The notes under the pieces: model-generated
Told to the model about the DNA's origin: nothing
Database searches by the model: none
Seen by the model: the letters and a program-made list of their open reading frames with translations, nothing else
Program-made: the position numbers and the translations under genes
Assembly: GCA_900404475.1 (NCBI GenBank)
Contig: OUQQ01000217.1
Coordinates: 1-35,961, forward strand
DNA length: 35,961 nt
Reading direction: 5' to 3'
Origin: Spongospora subterranea
Taxonomy: Eukaryota; Endomyxa; Phytomyxea; Plasmodiophorida; Plasmodiophoridae
Shown here: positions 9,992 through 19,896 of the stretch, one piece after another
Layout: every line of letters begins with the position of its first letter
How positions within the stretch are numbered: position 1 is the first letter of the stretch

Positions 9992-10390
9992 AGGAACGCC
10001 GTCAACGGCTGTTCCGGTCGTTGGCGGACGGCCCAAGCGGCCTCCATCCATTGGTTCCCGTCCTCCTGTTCCAACGATTTCTGAATCCGGTCGCGCGCAT
10101 ACAAGAGCACCTCTTCGTACGGGTCGTCCGGAAGCATTCGCTCAGCGGAAGCGACCAACTCTACGAGCGAATGATGCCCGATACGCGTGCAAATCCAGAT
10201 CTCGACGTCTCGTCGATCTTCGTTCTCGAGAATGCGAACCGTCGAGATTGCCAGGTTGATCCATATGACCGCTGTCTCAAAACGAGTTGGCAGTGCATGT
10301 CGCCAACGTCGGTGGGTTAAACCGCCCTGTGGGGACTGGGATGATGAAGTCTCGGCCGTTCCCGTGTCGCGTTGACATCTGGCTCCTCCA
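9805..10390 (-). pseudogene. Gag fragment of a second retroelement
   Basis: The minus strand reads, from about 10385 down, THRRWRHALPTRFETAVIW, then ISTVRILENEDRRDVEIW, DDPYEEVLLYARDRIQKSLE and PLTAFLERLETTINELQANL. The spacing of charged helices and the P-L-x-x-F-L-x-R-L-E segment resemble a retrotransposon gag/capsid. An upstream helical piece (VIEALAKRLLPAPSEAAA, near 10400-10450) sits in another frame. The fragment ends at the fold-back and no protease or RT follows. Confidence 0.55.
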
Positions 10391-10878
10391 CCGCGGCCGC
10401 TTCCGAGGGTGCCGGAAGTAGGCGCTTCGCTAGTGCCTCTATAACCTGGCAGAGCGGTTCCTGCTCTGCTCTCATGCTTGTCAGCTGTCCTTGCACGCTG
10501 GGGCTTCAGTTTCCATCCCTCCCAATCAAAAGTCTTTCTTATGTGTCGTAGAGATTCCTTTGGGAAGGAGCGGTATAAATGGCAAGGAAATCTATAACTG
10601 AATGATGGCTAATATAAGAGAAACTTTCAATGAATACGAAGCCTTGCAGTGTTTGGTTGGCAACATGTTTGATGAGCAATGGCGGCGAGATGATGAATCG
10701 TCCCTGATCTTTGAAGTGATCCCGTTCATTCACGGCATGATTCACAATTGCACTGTGTTTCCCTTTCGCATTTAGAAAAGTGTGTTTGGCGACAAACCGA
10801 AATCTACTGTGTTCAAACATGAACCAAGTGAAATCTGCCAAAAAAAAGCAGCAGTTTATACAATGCAGTTCAAAGCCA

Positions 10879-13800
10879 CTATTTTCGAAAAAGGTCAACA
10901 ATTGTGGCGGCGATTGGTGTACTGTTTGCCTCCTTCTTCTCAATAGCCAAATCCAGCGCTGTGTCACCCAAAGCCTTAATGGTGCGGGAGGCGCCTTTTT
11001 TCAAAAGAACCCGAACCAGATCGACCCTGAAATTTGTCCAATTCAAATTAGTCAATCAATTAAAGGTGGTTGATCAGGCGTAATTTGCCCAACCGCTGTT
11101 TCGAAACTGCCAAATGTAGAGCAGTTTTGCCACACCAGTTTTGGATGTTGAGTAGTTCTTGGTCCCACGTTGGAAAGAGAATGTCTTGCAGTTTCCTGTG
11201 AGATTAATTCAGCGATTTCGATGTTTCAAACATATGTGCGAGCATGGACAGGTCACAAAAACTCAGCAATCCACCAAAGAACCCACACCGGCTCTTCATG
11301 TTATCCTGATACACTTGACGGAGATCCTTTGATTCAATTATATCGATGACGATCTGCTCACTTCTGTGAGATATAGATCAGATCATTTGACGATATATGG
11401 ACACTCAATCAGTATACAGGTTATGCTCTACCGCAAGGTGCAGAACTGTATTCTTGTAATAGTTACGAGCCTTGGGATTGGCGCCTCTATCCAACAGATG
11501 CTTGATGACGTTTTCCCTAACAAATCATGTTTAGAGAGATGATGATCAGTGTCAAACACGAAATAAGACCAACCGATTACATATAGCAGCTTGATGGAGA
11601 TAAGTGTTTCCATGACTGCTGTGGTGGTAGATATTCATGGTTTTTATGGTCGAAATGATGAATTCGTCTGTCCTGTGAGCAATTCCAATCATGTTTGAAG
11701 ATTTGATGCAGATTGAGCAATTTACAGGAACCCAGGCATGTTGAAATGCAAGAATGTGTTCCCATCATTATCCGCTAAGTGCGGGTCAGCACCTCTTTCA
11801 AACAACAGTTGGCCGATTCGGTGACTGCGACAAAACCCCATAATTGACGGTTCAGATCCAGACAGTAAACTTTGCCAACCGCGAAAACCGAAACGCTAAT
11901 AAGAGAGCAGTTTGGCCCTTATGGTTCCTCATATTAATTATTTCGCAGTCGCCAATCTGTCTGTGAGATGAATTCAGTGACTTGAATGTGCTAGATCCAC
12001 ATTTGAGCAGATACCGATCATCATGATTCCCTTCTCCGTTTAAACACCCAGAAAATTGGGTCATTCCATTCTGGCCCAGATTACAGACCGCCTTGGGCCG
12101 CGCCGCAACAAGTAGATGAACGAGTATCTGCTGATTTCTGTGAGATTTTAATCAGATACCATAATAATAGCAAATTGAACAGCATACAGGTCACTGTGTA
12201 CTGCACGATGCAGTGCTGTATTTCCAAAATTATCAGCAATAGTAGGATTGGCGCCTTTATCCAACAGATACCTGACCACCCCATCCCTAACAAATCAGTT
12301 GTATTGAAAGGCTGGTCAGTGTCCAACACAAATCACGCCCAACCGACGAAGCCTAATGGCAAAATGGAGAATTGTGGACCCATCAATGTATCGGTGGTTG
12401 ACATCAACGTTTTGTATCATTGAGATGAAGATTTCGTCGGTCCTGTGTTCACCTCAGGGTATATTTGAAAATTGTGTGAGATTTCATCAAGTTACGTCGA
12501 TGTGTCTTGAAATGGCCATAGGTTATATATATCCGTTATGGTAGGATCGGCACCATTCTCCAACAAAAGTTGAGCGATATCAGCACTATTAATAAGAAAA
12601 ACGCTGAAAGAGCTGATGAGACCTAGACAGTAAATTTACCAACCCACGCCAAGCTGCAAAAAAAAGAGCACTTCGCCCGTTCTGGTCCCGCAAATTGATT
12701 ATTCCATCGCATGACAGTTTAAACACTTCAATAACGAGGTCTGTATTTCTGTGAGATCAAATCAGCCACTTAAATGTGCTGGATTGACATCGAAGCAATA
12801 CAGGCCACGAATCAATCTGTGAATTATACTCGAATAGAAGTGTTCCGTCATGCCACTTTGGAACAGAAGATGAGATGGTTTTGGCCTCCCCGCATGAATG
12901 ATCTGAATGATGATCTGCTGATTCCTGTAAAACTTCAATCAGGATTCATGGTATATTGAAAATCAGGTCAGTATACAGGCCATGCGCAATTGCGAGGTGC
13001 AGTGCTGTAAGACCATTGTGATTAGCAATGATGGGATTTGCCCCTCTATCCAACAGATGTTTCACCGAAACCTCCCTAAACCACCAGTTTTCTTGTGGCG
13101 CTCATCTGTGTCAAGGAACAACATTACGACTAACCGTTTACATTGTATAGCAGTGTGGAGGAGTGTTGCCCCAGTGTTGTTCTGCTGGTTGACATTCATA
13201 TGTTGTATGCATGAGAAAAAAATTTCGTCTGTCCTGTGAGCACATCAGTAAAAACTTTGCTGATTGGTGAAATTTTGGTGCATTTACAATGCAGATGGCA
13301 TATTGATATGAAATGGGGTGTTCCCACCATCATCCGAGATAGAGGGATCGGCCCCTCTATCCACCAGATCCTTGACCACAACTCCTCTGAATAACCAGTT
13401 TCCTGAGGCGCTGATCTGTGTCAAGGAACAAAATTACGACCAACCGTTCATATTTTATAGCCGTATGGAGCAGTGTGGACCCTTTGTTGTTCCGGTGGTT
13501 GATATTCATATGTTGTATGCATGAGAGCATGATTTCGTCTGTCCTGTGGACACATTAGTACCAACTTTAAAATTTGGTGAGATGTGGGCGATATACAATG
13601 CAGATGACATTGTAATGTGAAATGGGGTGTTCCCATCATTGTCCGTTATAGATGGATCGGCCCCTTTGTCCAACAGACGCTCGACAATCAAGTTCCTATA
13701 AACCGGTAGAACTCACTGACAGCAGATCAAAATCAAAAAGTATATACGACTAACTGATCATAATGAACTGCCATGTGGAGTGGGGTATCACCACCCGAGT

Positions 13801-14457
13801 TCTTGATATCAATAACTTGTGGTTTGAACATTTTGATCTTGTCCAAGATCTTAATGACGGCGATATTTCTATAGACGTTTGAGATAAGAAGTAATACCAT
13901 GTGATGAGGAATATAATACAGGCCCCGAACAGCTGCGATGTGCAATGGAGTATTCCCATATTGATCCGTTAACAATAGATTGGCCCCTCTGTCTACCATA
14001 ATGATGGCGACATTTTCCCTATTGACGTTCAAAGACCTGGAAAACAGAGCCTTTGTCATCTTTAGGTTACCGGCTGTATAAAAGTGCCATATTGATAGTT
14101 GTGGTGCGAAGCGTCAATGACCTATCCTGTGATGTTTTCGATTAGTGAAATATTGTATCAGTCCCCCTATAATGTTCCAACCATTCCGAACCAAGGTCCC
14201 CACATATCATCGCTGAGTGGAATTGTATAGGGGCGATTAATGAACTCCTCCTCAATCTCATAAGCCAATTTCTCAGCTATTTCATCTCTAGATAATCCGA
14301 TTAGTCATTTACAGCATAACTCAACATAATTGCTCGATATGCACCCGTTTTCTAATGCAGTATGTAAGACATCTTGCAATGTTTGGATAATCATTGAGAC
14401 CCCCGACCTCAAAATCATCATCATCAACACAATCTCTGCAATACCTGTTCCTGTCAT
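10879..14457 (-). CDS. 23-exon ankyrin-repeat protein, one repeat per exon
   Basis: Ankyrin repeats are helix-loop-helix binding modules; the partner is unknown. Exons in coding order (high to low): 14457-14345, 14287-14182, 14126-14071, 14018-13920, 13868-13755, 13695-13597, 13543-13445, 13386-13288, 13233-13135, 13075-12977, 12924-12802, 12748-12644, 12585-12496, 12442-12344, 12286-12188, 12137-12015, 11960-11880, 11824-11732, 11672-11574, 11516-11418, 11363-11250, 11195-11094, 11026-10879. Together they give 785 codons without a stop. Introns are 50-67 nt, GT-AG. All are phase 2 except the second, which is phase 0. Many exons are exactly 99 nt (33 residues), and examples are GNTPLHIAAVRG, GNTALHRAVHSD and LLDKGANPTIADN. 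The N-terminal about 85 residues are not ankyrin and no TM segment is visible. The start at 14457 is the first ATG after an in-frame stop; 14418 is an alternative. It is flanked by retroelements. Confidence 0.9.
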
Positions 14458-15277
14458 GATGATATCACAATAATGACCAATTACCTATAATGATTGTGAT
14501 ATAGATCACCACAGTGGGATATAATACAGTAGAGGGGCTATAATTATCCGGTCTGCCACTTCACTTACGAGCACAGACGACGTTTGAGTTAAAACGGGCC
14601 ACTAAGTCAAGTGGGCTTTTACTTGAGGGTGGGGAGACTAGGGCATGAACAGAACATTAATATGACGGCCTGGAAACAGATCAACTAATTCAGTGCCCGA
14701 TTTGTCCCAGAACAATCATTTTCCTTTTAGGCTACATTTAGACTCACTTTCTATTCCACGACATCCAAACCTATGTAGAAACTACGAGATCGCTACAAAA
14801 ATTGTGGTTGAATCAGTGAGGCTTTGCAATACATGTCCTTGACAGAAATTGTTACTTGAAGTAGATCTCGACGTCACGAACAGTTTTGTTCTCAGAAGCA
14901 CCAACAGATCATGGAAACGGCCCGAACAAGTTGTCAGGCAAATACAAGATGTTGATATCATTATTTACATCTACAACAAAACTTTGCTCTAATTGAATCA
15001 TCGTGAACTCTGTCAAAACGCGGTGCCACTGATGACAAACGAATTCGAGATTGAATGATATACTGCCGCTGTAACATTACATAAGACTGATCATTTCTCA
15101 AATTATAAATGTTTTCGTCGACAACATGGACGGCTGCAACCTCAATAATTAAATAATTAAATACAGTAGGCTGTTGATGTAATGGCATTGTTGAAATTCA
15201 AGATGATGATGAAGTTATCAGGCGTAGACAAGCGATATGAAATAGCTTAAAAATCGGCAGGTTCCGTGATTCCAGTT
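14458..15277. other. Non-coding stretch upstream of the ankyrin gene
   Basis: No frame longer than about 75 codons and no recognisable exon was found. The minus-strand frame at 14961-15188 has no family features. The region presumably contains the ankyrin gene promoter. I saw no clear TATA box or repeat. Confidence 0.5.
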
Positions 15278-15590
15278 TTATTTGTTACTTAAATCGTCTG
15301 CGGTTAAAAACTTCATCATAATTAGCTTCATGAAATTTCTATCTGCTCTTCGCTCCTCTTCTAGCCTTTCATCTCTAGCCTGCCGATCTGCTTCAGCTTT
15401 TGCCTCTCTTGCGTCCCTGCCTCGTCTGTATTCCAAATCCCTCTCATGCTGTTTCGGTTCCATCATCAGCATCAATGATAAGAGTATGTCTGTCCCCGTC
15501 CCAGAGCGCGTTTAATCTCCACCTCCGCCACTTATCCTTGACTCTGACCACAAGGACCCATTATACATTGTCAAGGAGGTTGTAATGCCC
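15278..15590 (-). pseudogene. Myb/SANT-like and coiled-coil fragment
   Basis: The minus strand holds KDKWRRWRLNALWDGD near 15535-15500, resembling the end of a Myb/SANT repeat (V/L-K-D-K-W-R). In another frame it holds a strongly charged helix (RDLEYRRGRDAREAKAEADR), ending MKFLTADDLSNK and a stop at 15278-15280. SANT plus a C-terminal E/R-rich coil is the layout of many transposase-associated or plant-type Myb/SANT proteins. The halves lie in different frames, so it is a remnant or spliced. Confidence 0.4.
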
Positions 15591-15628
15591 CCGCTGGAAG
15601 TAGTTTTTCAATCAGAAAGAGCAAGCCT

Positions 15629-15759
15629 ATGTTGGACCCGCTTTTAATGCCTAATGCTTAATCTACTGTCCATTGAACCCGGAACGGATATGAACGATGT
15701 CCTGGAGATGAGCACAAGACAGTAGACTGAGCATTAGTCACTCAGAGCGGGTCCAACAT
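15629..15759. repeat. Imperfect inverted repeat with 42-bp arms
   Basis: The left arm 15629-15670 starts atgttggacccgct and the right arm 15718-15759 ends agcgggtccaacat. About four fifths of the 42 positions pair, with a 47-nt loop. It could be a short terminal-inverted element (MITE-like) or a transcript hairpin. No flanking direct repeat was evident. Confidence 0.85.
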
Positions 15760-15769
15760 GAATATCAAG

Positions 15770-16134
15770 GCTGGGTTTCTTTTAATTTTGTAAACTATTT
15801 TCCGTGGCAAGGTCCTAATCTTGCCGCGCGTGGCACTGTGGGAGCAGTGCGGGAGCGTAGCATCAGCAGCTTGATCGCTGCGACAGCTGCCCAAGTGCAG
15901 CTCCACGTAACGCTAACAGTGGCGACGTGTCCCCTCGCCCACGGAGTTGTGGTACAGGATGGAGATAATGTCAACTGGGTGTCTTCCAAGAACCGCGCAA
16001 ACGCAAGTTGTGCGAACACTCGAATTCAAATTTGTTACGTGACGTCACGTGACACAATTCCCGTAACAAATCGCTCAGACTCAGATTCGGTCTGAGCAAA
16101 TATTTTTTGTCAACGTATTTTACAACTGCGTGGT
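15770..16134. other. Unassigned stretch with a CRE-like palindrome
   Basis: Open frames exist on both strands here (15838-16095 plus, 15795-16019 minus) but neither shows a domain or convincing composition. A perfect 14-bp palindrome, acgtgacgtcacgt, sits at 16037-16050 and contains TGACGTCA, the bZIP (CRE) site. A shorter inverted repeat (gctcagac...gtctgagc) lies at about 16073-16097. Confidence 0.4.
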
Positions 16135-16220
16135 TTTGGCGCGCTTTGCATGATGATTTTGGCGGGCTTCGGTTCGATGATTTTAGCGCCCTTCGGTATG
16201 ATGAATTTGGCGGGCTTTGT
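16135..16220. repeat. 24-bp tandem repeat, about 3.6 units
   Basis: Units begin tttggcgcgctttgc, tttggcgggcttcgg, tttagcgcccttcgg and tttggcgggctttg, each ending with gatgat or gatgaa except the last, which is partial. The 24-nt period is a multiple of three but no long frame uses it. Confidence 0.85.
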
Positions 16221-16711
16221 CGGCAGTTACCACATCATTAAACATAACATGTCTGCAATGAAAGTCGGGTCAACAGGCAAACGACGTGAAAAGGGTTCAC
16301 CGCCCCAGAATTGAACCGTAAGCTCGCATCACCAGGCGCCATAGTTAACGCATCATCCAGGTCGATGGGTATCAACATCCAGTGATTTTTTATTGAACAA
16401 TAGATTTGCAAGTCAGTACAGCTGTTTGTTGAAATGACGCGAAAACACAAACAAATATAGGACAGACAATAAGTTTGAATGAAGTGTTGACCTCATGAGG
16501 AAATGGGATAGGGTGACCGTCTCGGCAGACGTCAAACGATAGAGCTAACACGCGAGGATGATATGTTCGGAAACATGTGAATACCGCATTGACGGAAAAA
16601 TTATCGAGACGTTGTCCCTTCCGGATCCTGCATCAGAAAAAAACTGGCAATTGAACTCAAATCTGGCTGGGCCGGAAGTCGACGGCGGAAAGAATTAAAA
16701 AGTAGGATAGA

Positions 16712-16866
16712 TTTCTGACTGGGCCAACTGTCGACAGCTGAAATTATGATTGATTTCTGACTGGGCCAACTGTCGACAGCTAAAATTATGATTAATTTCT
16801 GACTGGGACAACTGTCGACAGCTAAAATTATGATTAATTTCTGACTGGGCCAACTGTCGACAGCTG
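16712..16866. repeat. 42-bp tandem repeat with a palindromic core, about 3.7 units
   Basis: Four successive units start tttctgactgggccaactgt (third unit: gggaca). Each contains the 10-bp palindrome ctgtcgacag (a SalI site at its centre), followed by ctgaaattatgattga or a close variant. On the minus strand the unit reads as a 14-residue repeat (AVDSWPSQKLIIIL) in an open frame 16601-16870. Either it codes or it is a repeated protein-binding site. Confidence 0.95.
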
Positions 16867-17311
16867 ACACGCATGGCCCCTCTCAAAGAAGATGTTCATA
16901 TTTGTTAAACAGTCGCCACAAGTGTTTGACGTGATATTTCAACAATTGCAATGCCGGATTCCAAACCGAATAACGATTGTCAATGGTTAAGGGTACTTGA
17001 ATCGACGAATCTGCGGGATCCATTGCGCTTGAGCTGATCAAAGTTTGTGACACAGAGCTCCATTTTCAGCGGTGCTGGAGGGTCACAAAACAACACCAAA
17101 TAACAGCCATGAATCATTTTTACGGGACAACCGGTTTCAACATGCAAAACGGCTGTCGGCCTCATATGCCAAACTAAAGGATACAAGTTTCCTGAATCAT
17201 TTTTCAAAGCACCGAGTGAGGCTCTGTTGTTGCAAACGTGTCGAATTTTCCGTTGACAACAATGCCGCAAATGAGAACGAGTCCGATTCCGAGCCAACAA
17301 CGAATGTTCAT
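16860..17311 (-). CDS. Possible secreted/membrane protein, first exon with signal peptide
   Basis: An ATG at 17309-17311 begins MNIRCWLGIGLVLICGIVV, a textbook signal peptide or signal anchor, followed by NGKFDT. A 46-nt intron (GTTTGCAACA to GATTCAG) would lead to KLVSFSLAYEADSRF. Protein-like sequence continues in other frames (MDPADSSIQVPLTIDNRYSV, then LLKYHVKHLWRLFNKYEHLL, near 17020-16900), but I could not join all pieces in one frame. A long minus-strand frame (16980-17534) overlaps in another register and is probably a by-product. No family is recognised. Confidence 0.4.
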
Positions 17312-17668
17312 AGATGATCATACACATTTTCGCCATTAGACGCCTTCGTCGGCTCTGACAACAGCCGCATACAAGCGGCACGAACCGTTCAGAACAGCAA
17401 TGATGGTTGATCTCACAGATAATGCCTACCATGATTCGCTGCCCAGTGGATCGGACAAACGTGTACCGCCCCGACAATGACATGTTTCTGTTCTTGTCCC
17501 AGGCCGTCTTTGACAGATCATGTTGCCCCGTCACAGAGTTGCCATGCTGGCCGTGCCAGAGTAGTCATACTGCCCGTCACAGCGTTGCCATGCTTTGTTT
17601 GGCAAATGGTAAATGCTGTCCCGGTTTCTGAAGCTCAATCCATCTTGGTACCTGCAAGTATCTGTGAA

Positions 17669-19650
17669 ATGAACACGTCCCTACCTAAACCAGATGCCCA
17701 AACATTGCCTGGTGTCAGCGTCACCGGAACCACATCCCCGTCCCTAAATAACAGCAGTGGCGAAACTGCAAAAACCAAGGTCTGGGCAAAGGTCGCATCC
17801 TTGGAAATTTCAAAGCTTTGACATTGGTGGATTTCGAGTTCATAGAGCAAACAATCGGATCGTCTGCAGCGTGTGAAGCATCAGTCAATCGCCGTACTGG
17901 TCGTCGCCAACATCGTCCTGATGGGCGCCTTGTTGACACAACTCCTGACATTAGCGCATTCGCTGGACTCGGCCCTGGCCACCAAAGTCATCAACACGTC
18001 CAGCTATATGCTCTTCCGACATTCAGAGCGAATCAAAACCTCTGTTCGTCACATCCTTCGTCCCGCTGCAGTGATTGTAAATGCTTCCTGCCCTAATAGG
18101 CAATCGGAATGAAAGTCTATCTGTCCAACACAACCACGACTTCCGCGTGTGTTGCGTTCAGCGACCCGTCAATGGTGACTGAAATGCATCGTCGTTTTGT
18201 GAACGACCAGCAGAATCGTCATCTGGAATACGTGGCGATCGTGGACACAGCGGGCACGATCATCTCTGGGGCGATGCCCACCTCAAACTTCGGCACACCG
18301 TTGAACATACCCAATATCATCTCTTACTATCACTCCAATTTCGATTCCACAGATATTCAGGTAAGGGCGAATGGGTTTGCGACAATTACCTGCGATCATG
18401 GTTGATCTGCGTCGTGTTTCTGACAATCCTGGCTTCAGTTTTAAACCAACGTTTCTGGCCTGGGGTAGACAACAATGCGATATGCCCCTGAAAATTGATT
18501 TTTGGTTTTTTGCTATAGATGTCAGCGACAGTTCTGATAGCAGGCGATAAATTTATTGAGATCAGCGCTCCGGAATTCGGCGTAGATGGAATCTTCACCG
18601 AGCCGACGTTCGCCGTTCCCGGCCGGAAGATCCCATTGCGAGTAACGGTGTCTCCGATTTTCTGTGGATCGAATACTGTCAATGGATATATTATCACAGG
18701 TCGGAACAAGTCTCATGTGTTTTCATATCCAGATTCTCGAAGAGAGTATTGTCGGTTCCACAACTTCATTTTCGAATATTCGTTTGGAGAACTGTTTAAT
18801 CGCAACCTCAAACGTCGAAGTTCCTGATTTGTGATTAGGCGATTCGATCACGAGGCGGCAGATCAGCATGTTTTCCGAAGGGCCCGAAATTAGCGGTGGC
18901 GGTTTTACGGCAGTGGCGACACGTCAAGATGATAATTCCTGGACCACGTCCTATTCATGTGTGATGGCGAATGGCCTGTCAGATCCATGGTACCCGGATA
19001 TTGCTCCAATGTTCCCCAGCGAGACGCTGGAATCGGCGTTGGGTAATGAGGGAACCCCAATATCTGGCGACATCACCATAGGTATAACGGTCTGTTCGTT
19101 AACTGTTGAATGATATCTGATCGCAATCAAGTTCTGCCCTATATTCTGTTCCCGATTTGGATTTTTTAAAGAATTTGTTTTAAGTTTAACGAGAACCGTT
19201 AGCTCTCTAATCCCGCAATCTCTCGTAGTTGCTTTTTTTCCACTGAATTTGAAGTTGTTTGAAACTCAAAATACAGATCGCCCGTTTTTGCTACAATCCT
19301 CGCATAGTGAACATACCCACCAAATCAACTGGTTTTTATCATCTCGTACAATATGACGTTTTCCCTGTTGCGTCACCTCCGCTAACGACGATCGACTTAT
19401 AGATGGTATCGGGTTCAAGTTTTCGGCAGCGACGCTGCCCGCCCTTCAACTACTGAACGGCACCAATCTCTACGACGACCAGTTCCCGCCCACCTGTGTC
19501 TACATAATGGGAATTCACTCCGACGTGATCGGCAGCACAGTTCGAACCGCTATCGCCTGGCACGTTCCCTTTGGCGTGTTCATGCTAGCATTAGGCGTAT
19601 TCCAGCTCAAGATCACCCGTAACCTCGTTTCCTCGTCCATTGTGTTCTAA
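17669..19650 (+). CDS. Two-TM protein with an extracellular Cache/PAS-like sensor region (module A)
   Basis: The six-exon model is 17669-17791, 17846-18043, 18100-18360, 18519-18641, 18862-19081 and 19403-19650. Every junction keeps frame, giving 390 codons. Introns are 54, 56, 158, 220 and 321 nt. A polar N-terminus of about 55 residues precedes a TM segment (IAVLVVANIVLMGALLTQLL), then about 280 residues with N-glycosylation-type sites (NTSS, NTTT, NGTN). These include YVAIVDTAGTIISGAMPTS, like the strand-turn of Cache sensors. A second TM follows (WHVPFGVFMLALGVFQL) and a short basic tail. This layout fits a two-TM extracellular sensor, but no cytoplasmic enzyme domain follows before the stop. 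A donor at 19643 could instead splice into module B. The Cache assignment is by pattern only. Confidence 0.7.
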
Positions 19651-19896
19651 AAAATCTAAATCAGATCTGTCGAACAGTGTCAAAGTTTCTAGATCCTTTG
19701 GCGGCGCTTATCGATTCAGTGAAAAAGAAAAGGTCAATCCCGCTGTGGAAGTTTGCTCAGAGCGCCGAGTTGACATTTCTGGAAAACGTCGAGATTGTTT
19801 GCGATATCTGTTTGATTCTCATTGGAAACTGTTGATATTCGATATCTATCCCGATCTGGAAATAGTTCTTCAAACAGAACTGAATGGGTGATACAG

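Noticed and set aside
16135..16866. CRISPR array
   Set aside because: Units are contiguous with no unique spacers, and the sequence is eukaryotic.
16980..17534. 184-codon minus-strand open frame
   Set aside because: It is Cys/Arg-rich without family features. A better-looking signal-peptide start lies inside it in another frame, so it is probably a by-product of composition.
17635..17850. Minus-strand frame with plausible composition
   Set aside because: It mirrors exon 1 of module A; the plus-strand reading joins through a 54-nt intron in phase, which is stronger evidence.
18386..18709. Minus-strand frame of 107 codons
   Set aside because: It lies opposite exon 4 and introns of module A, which splice cleanly on the plus strand and match module B.
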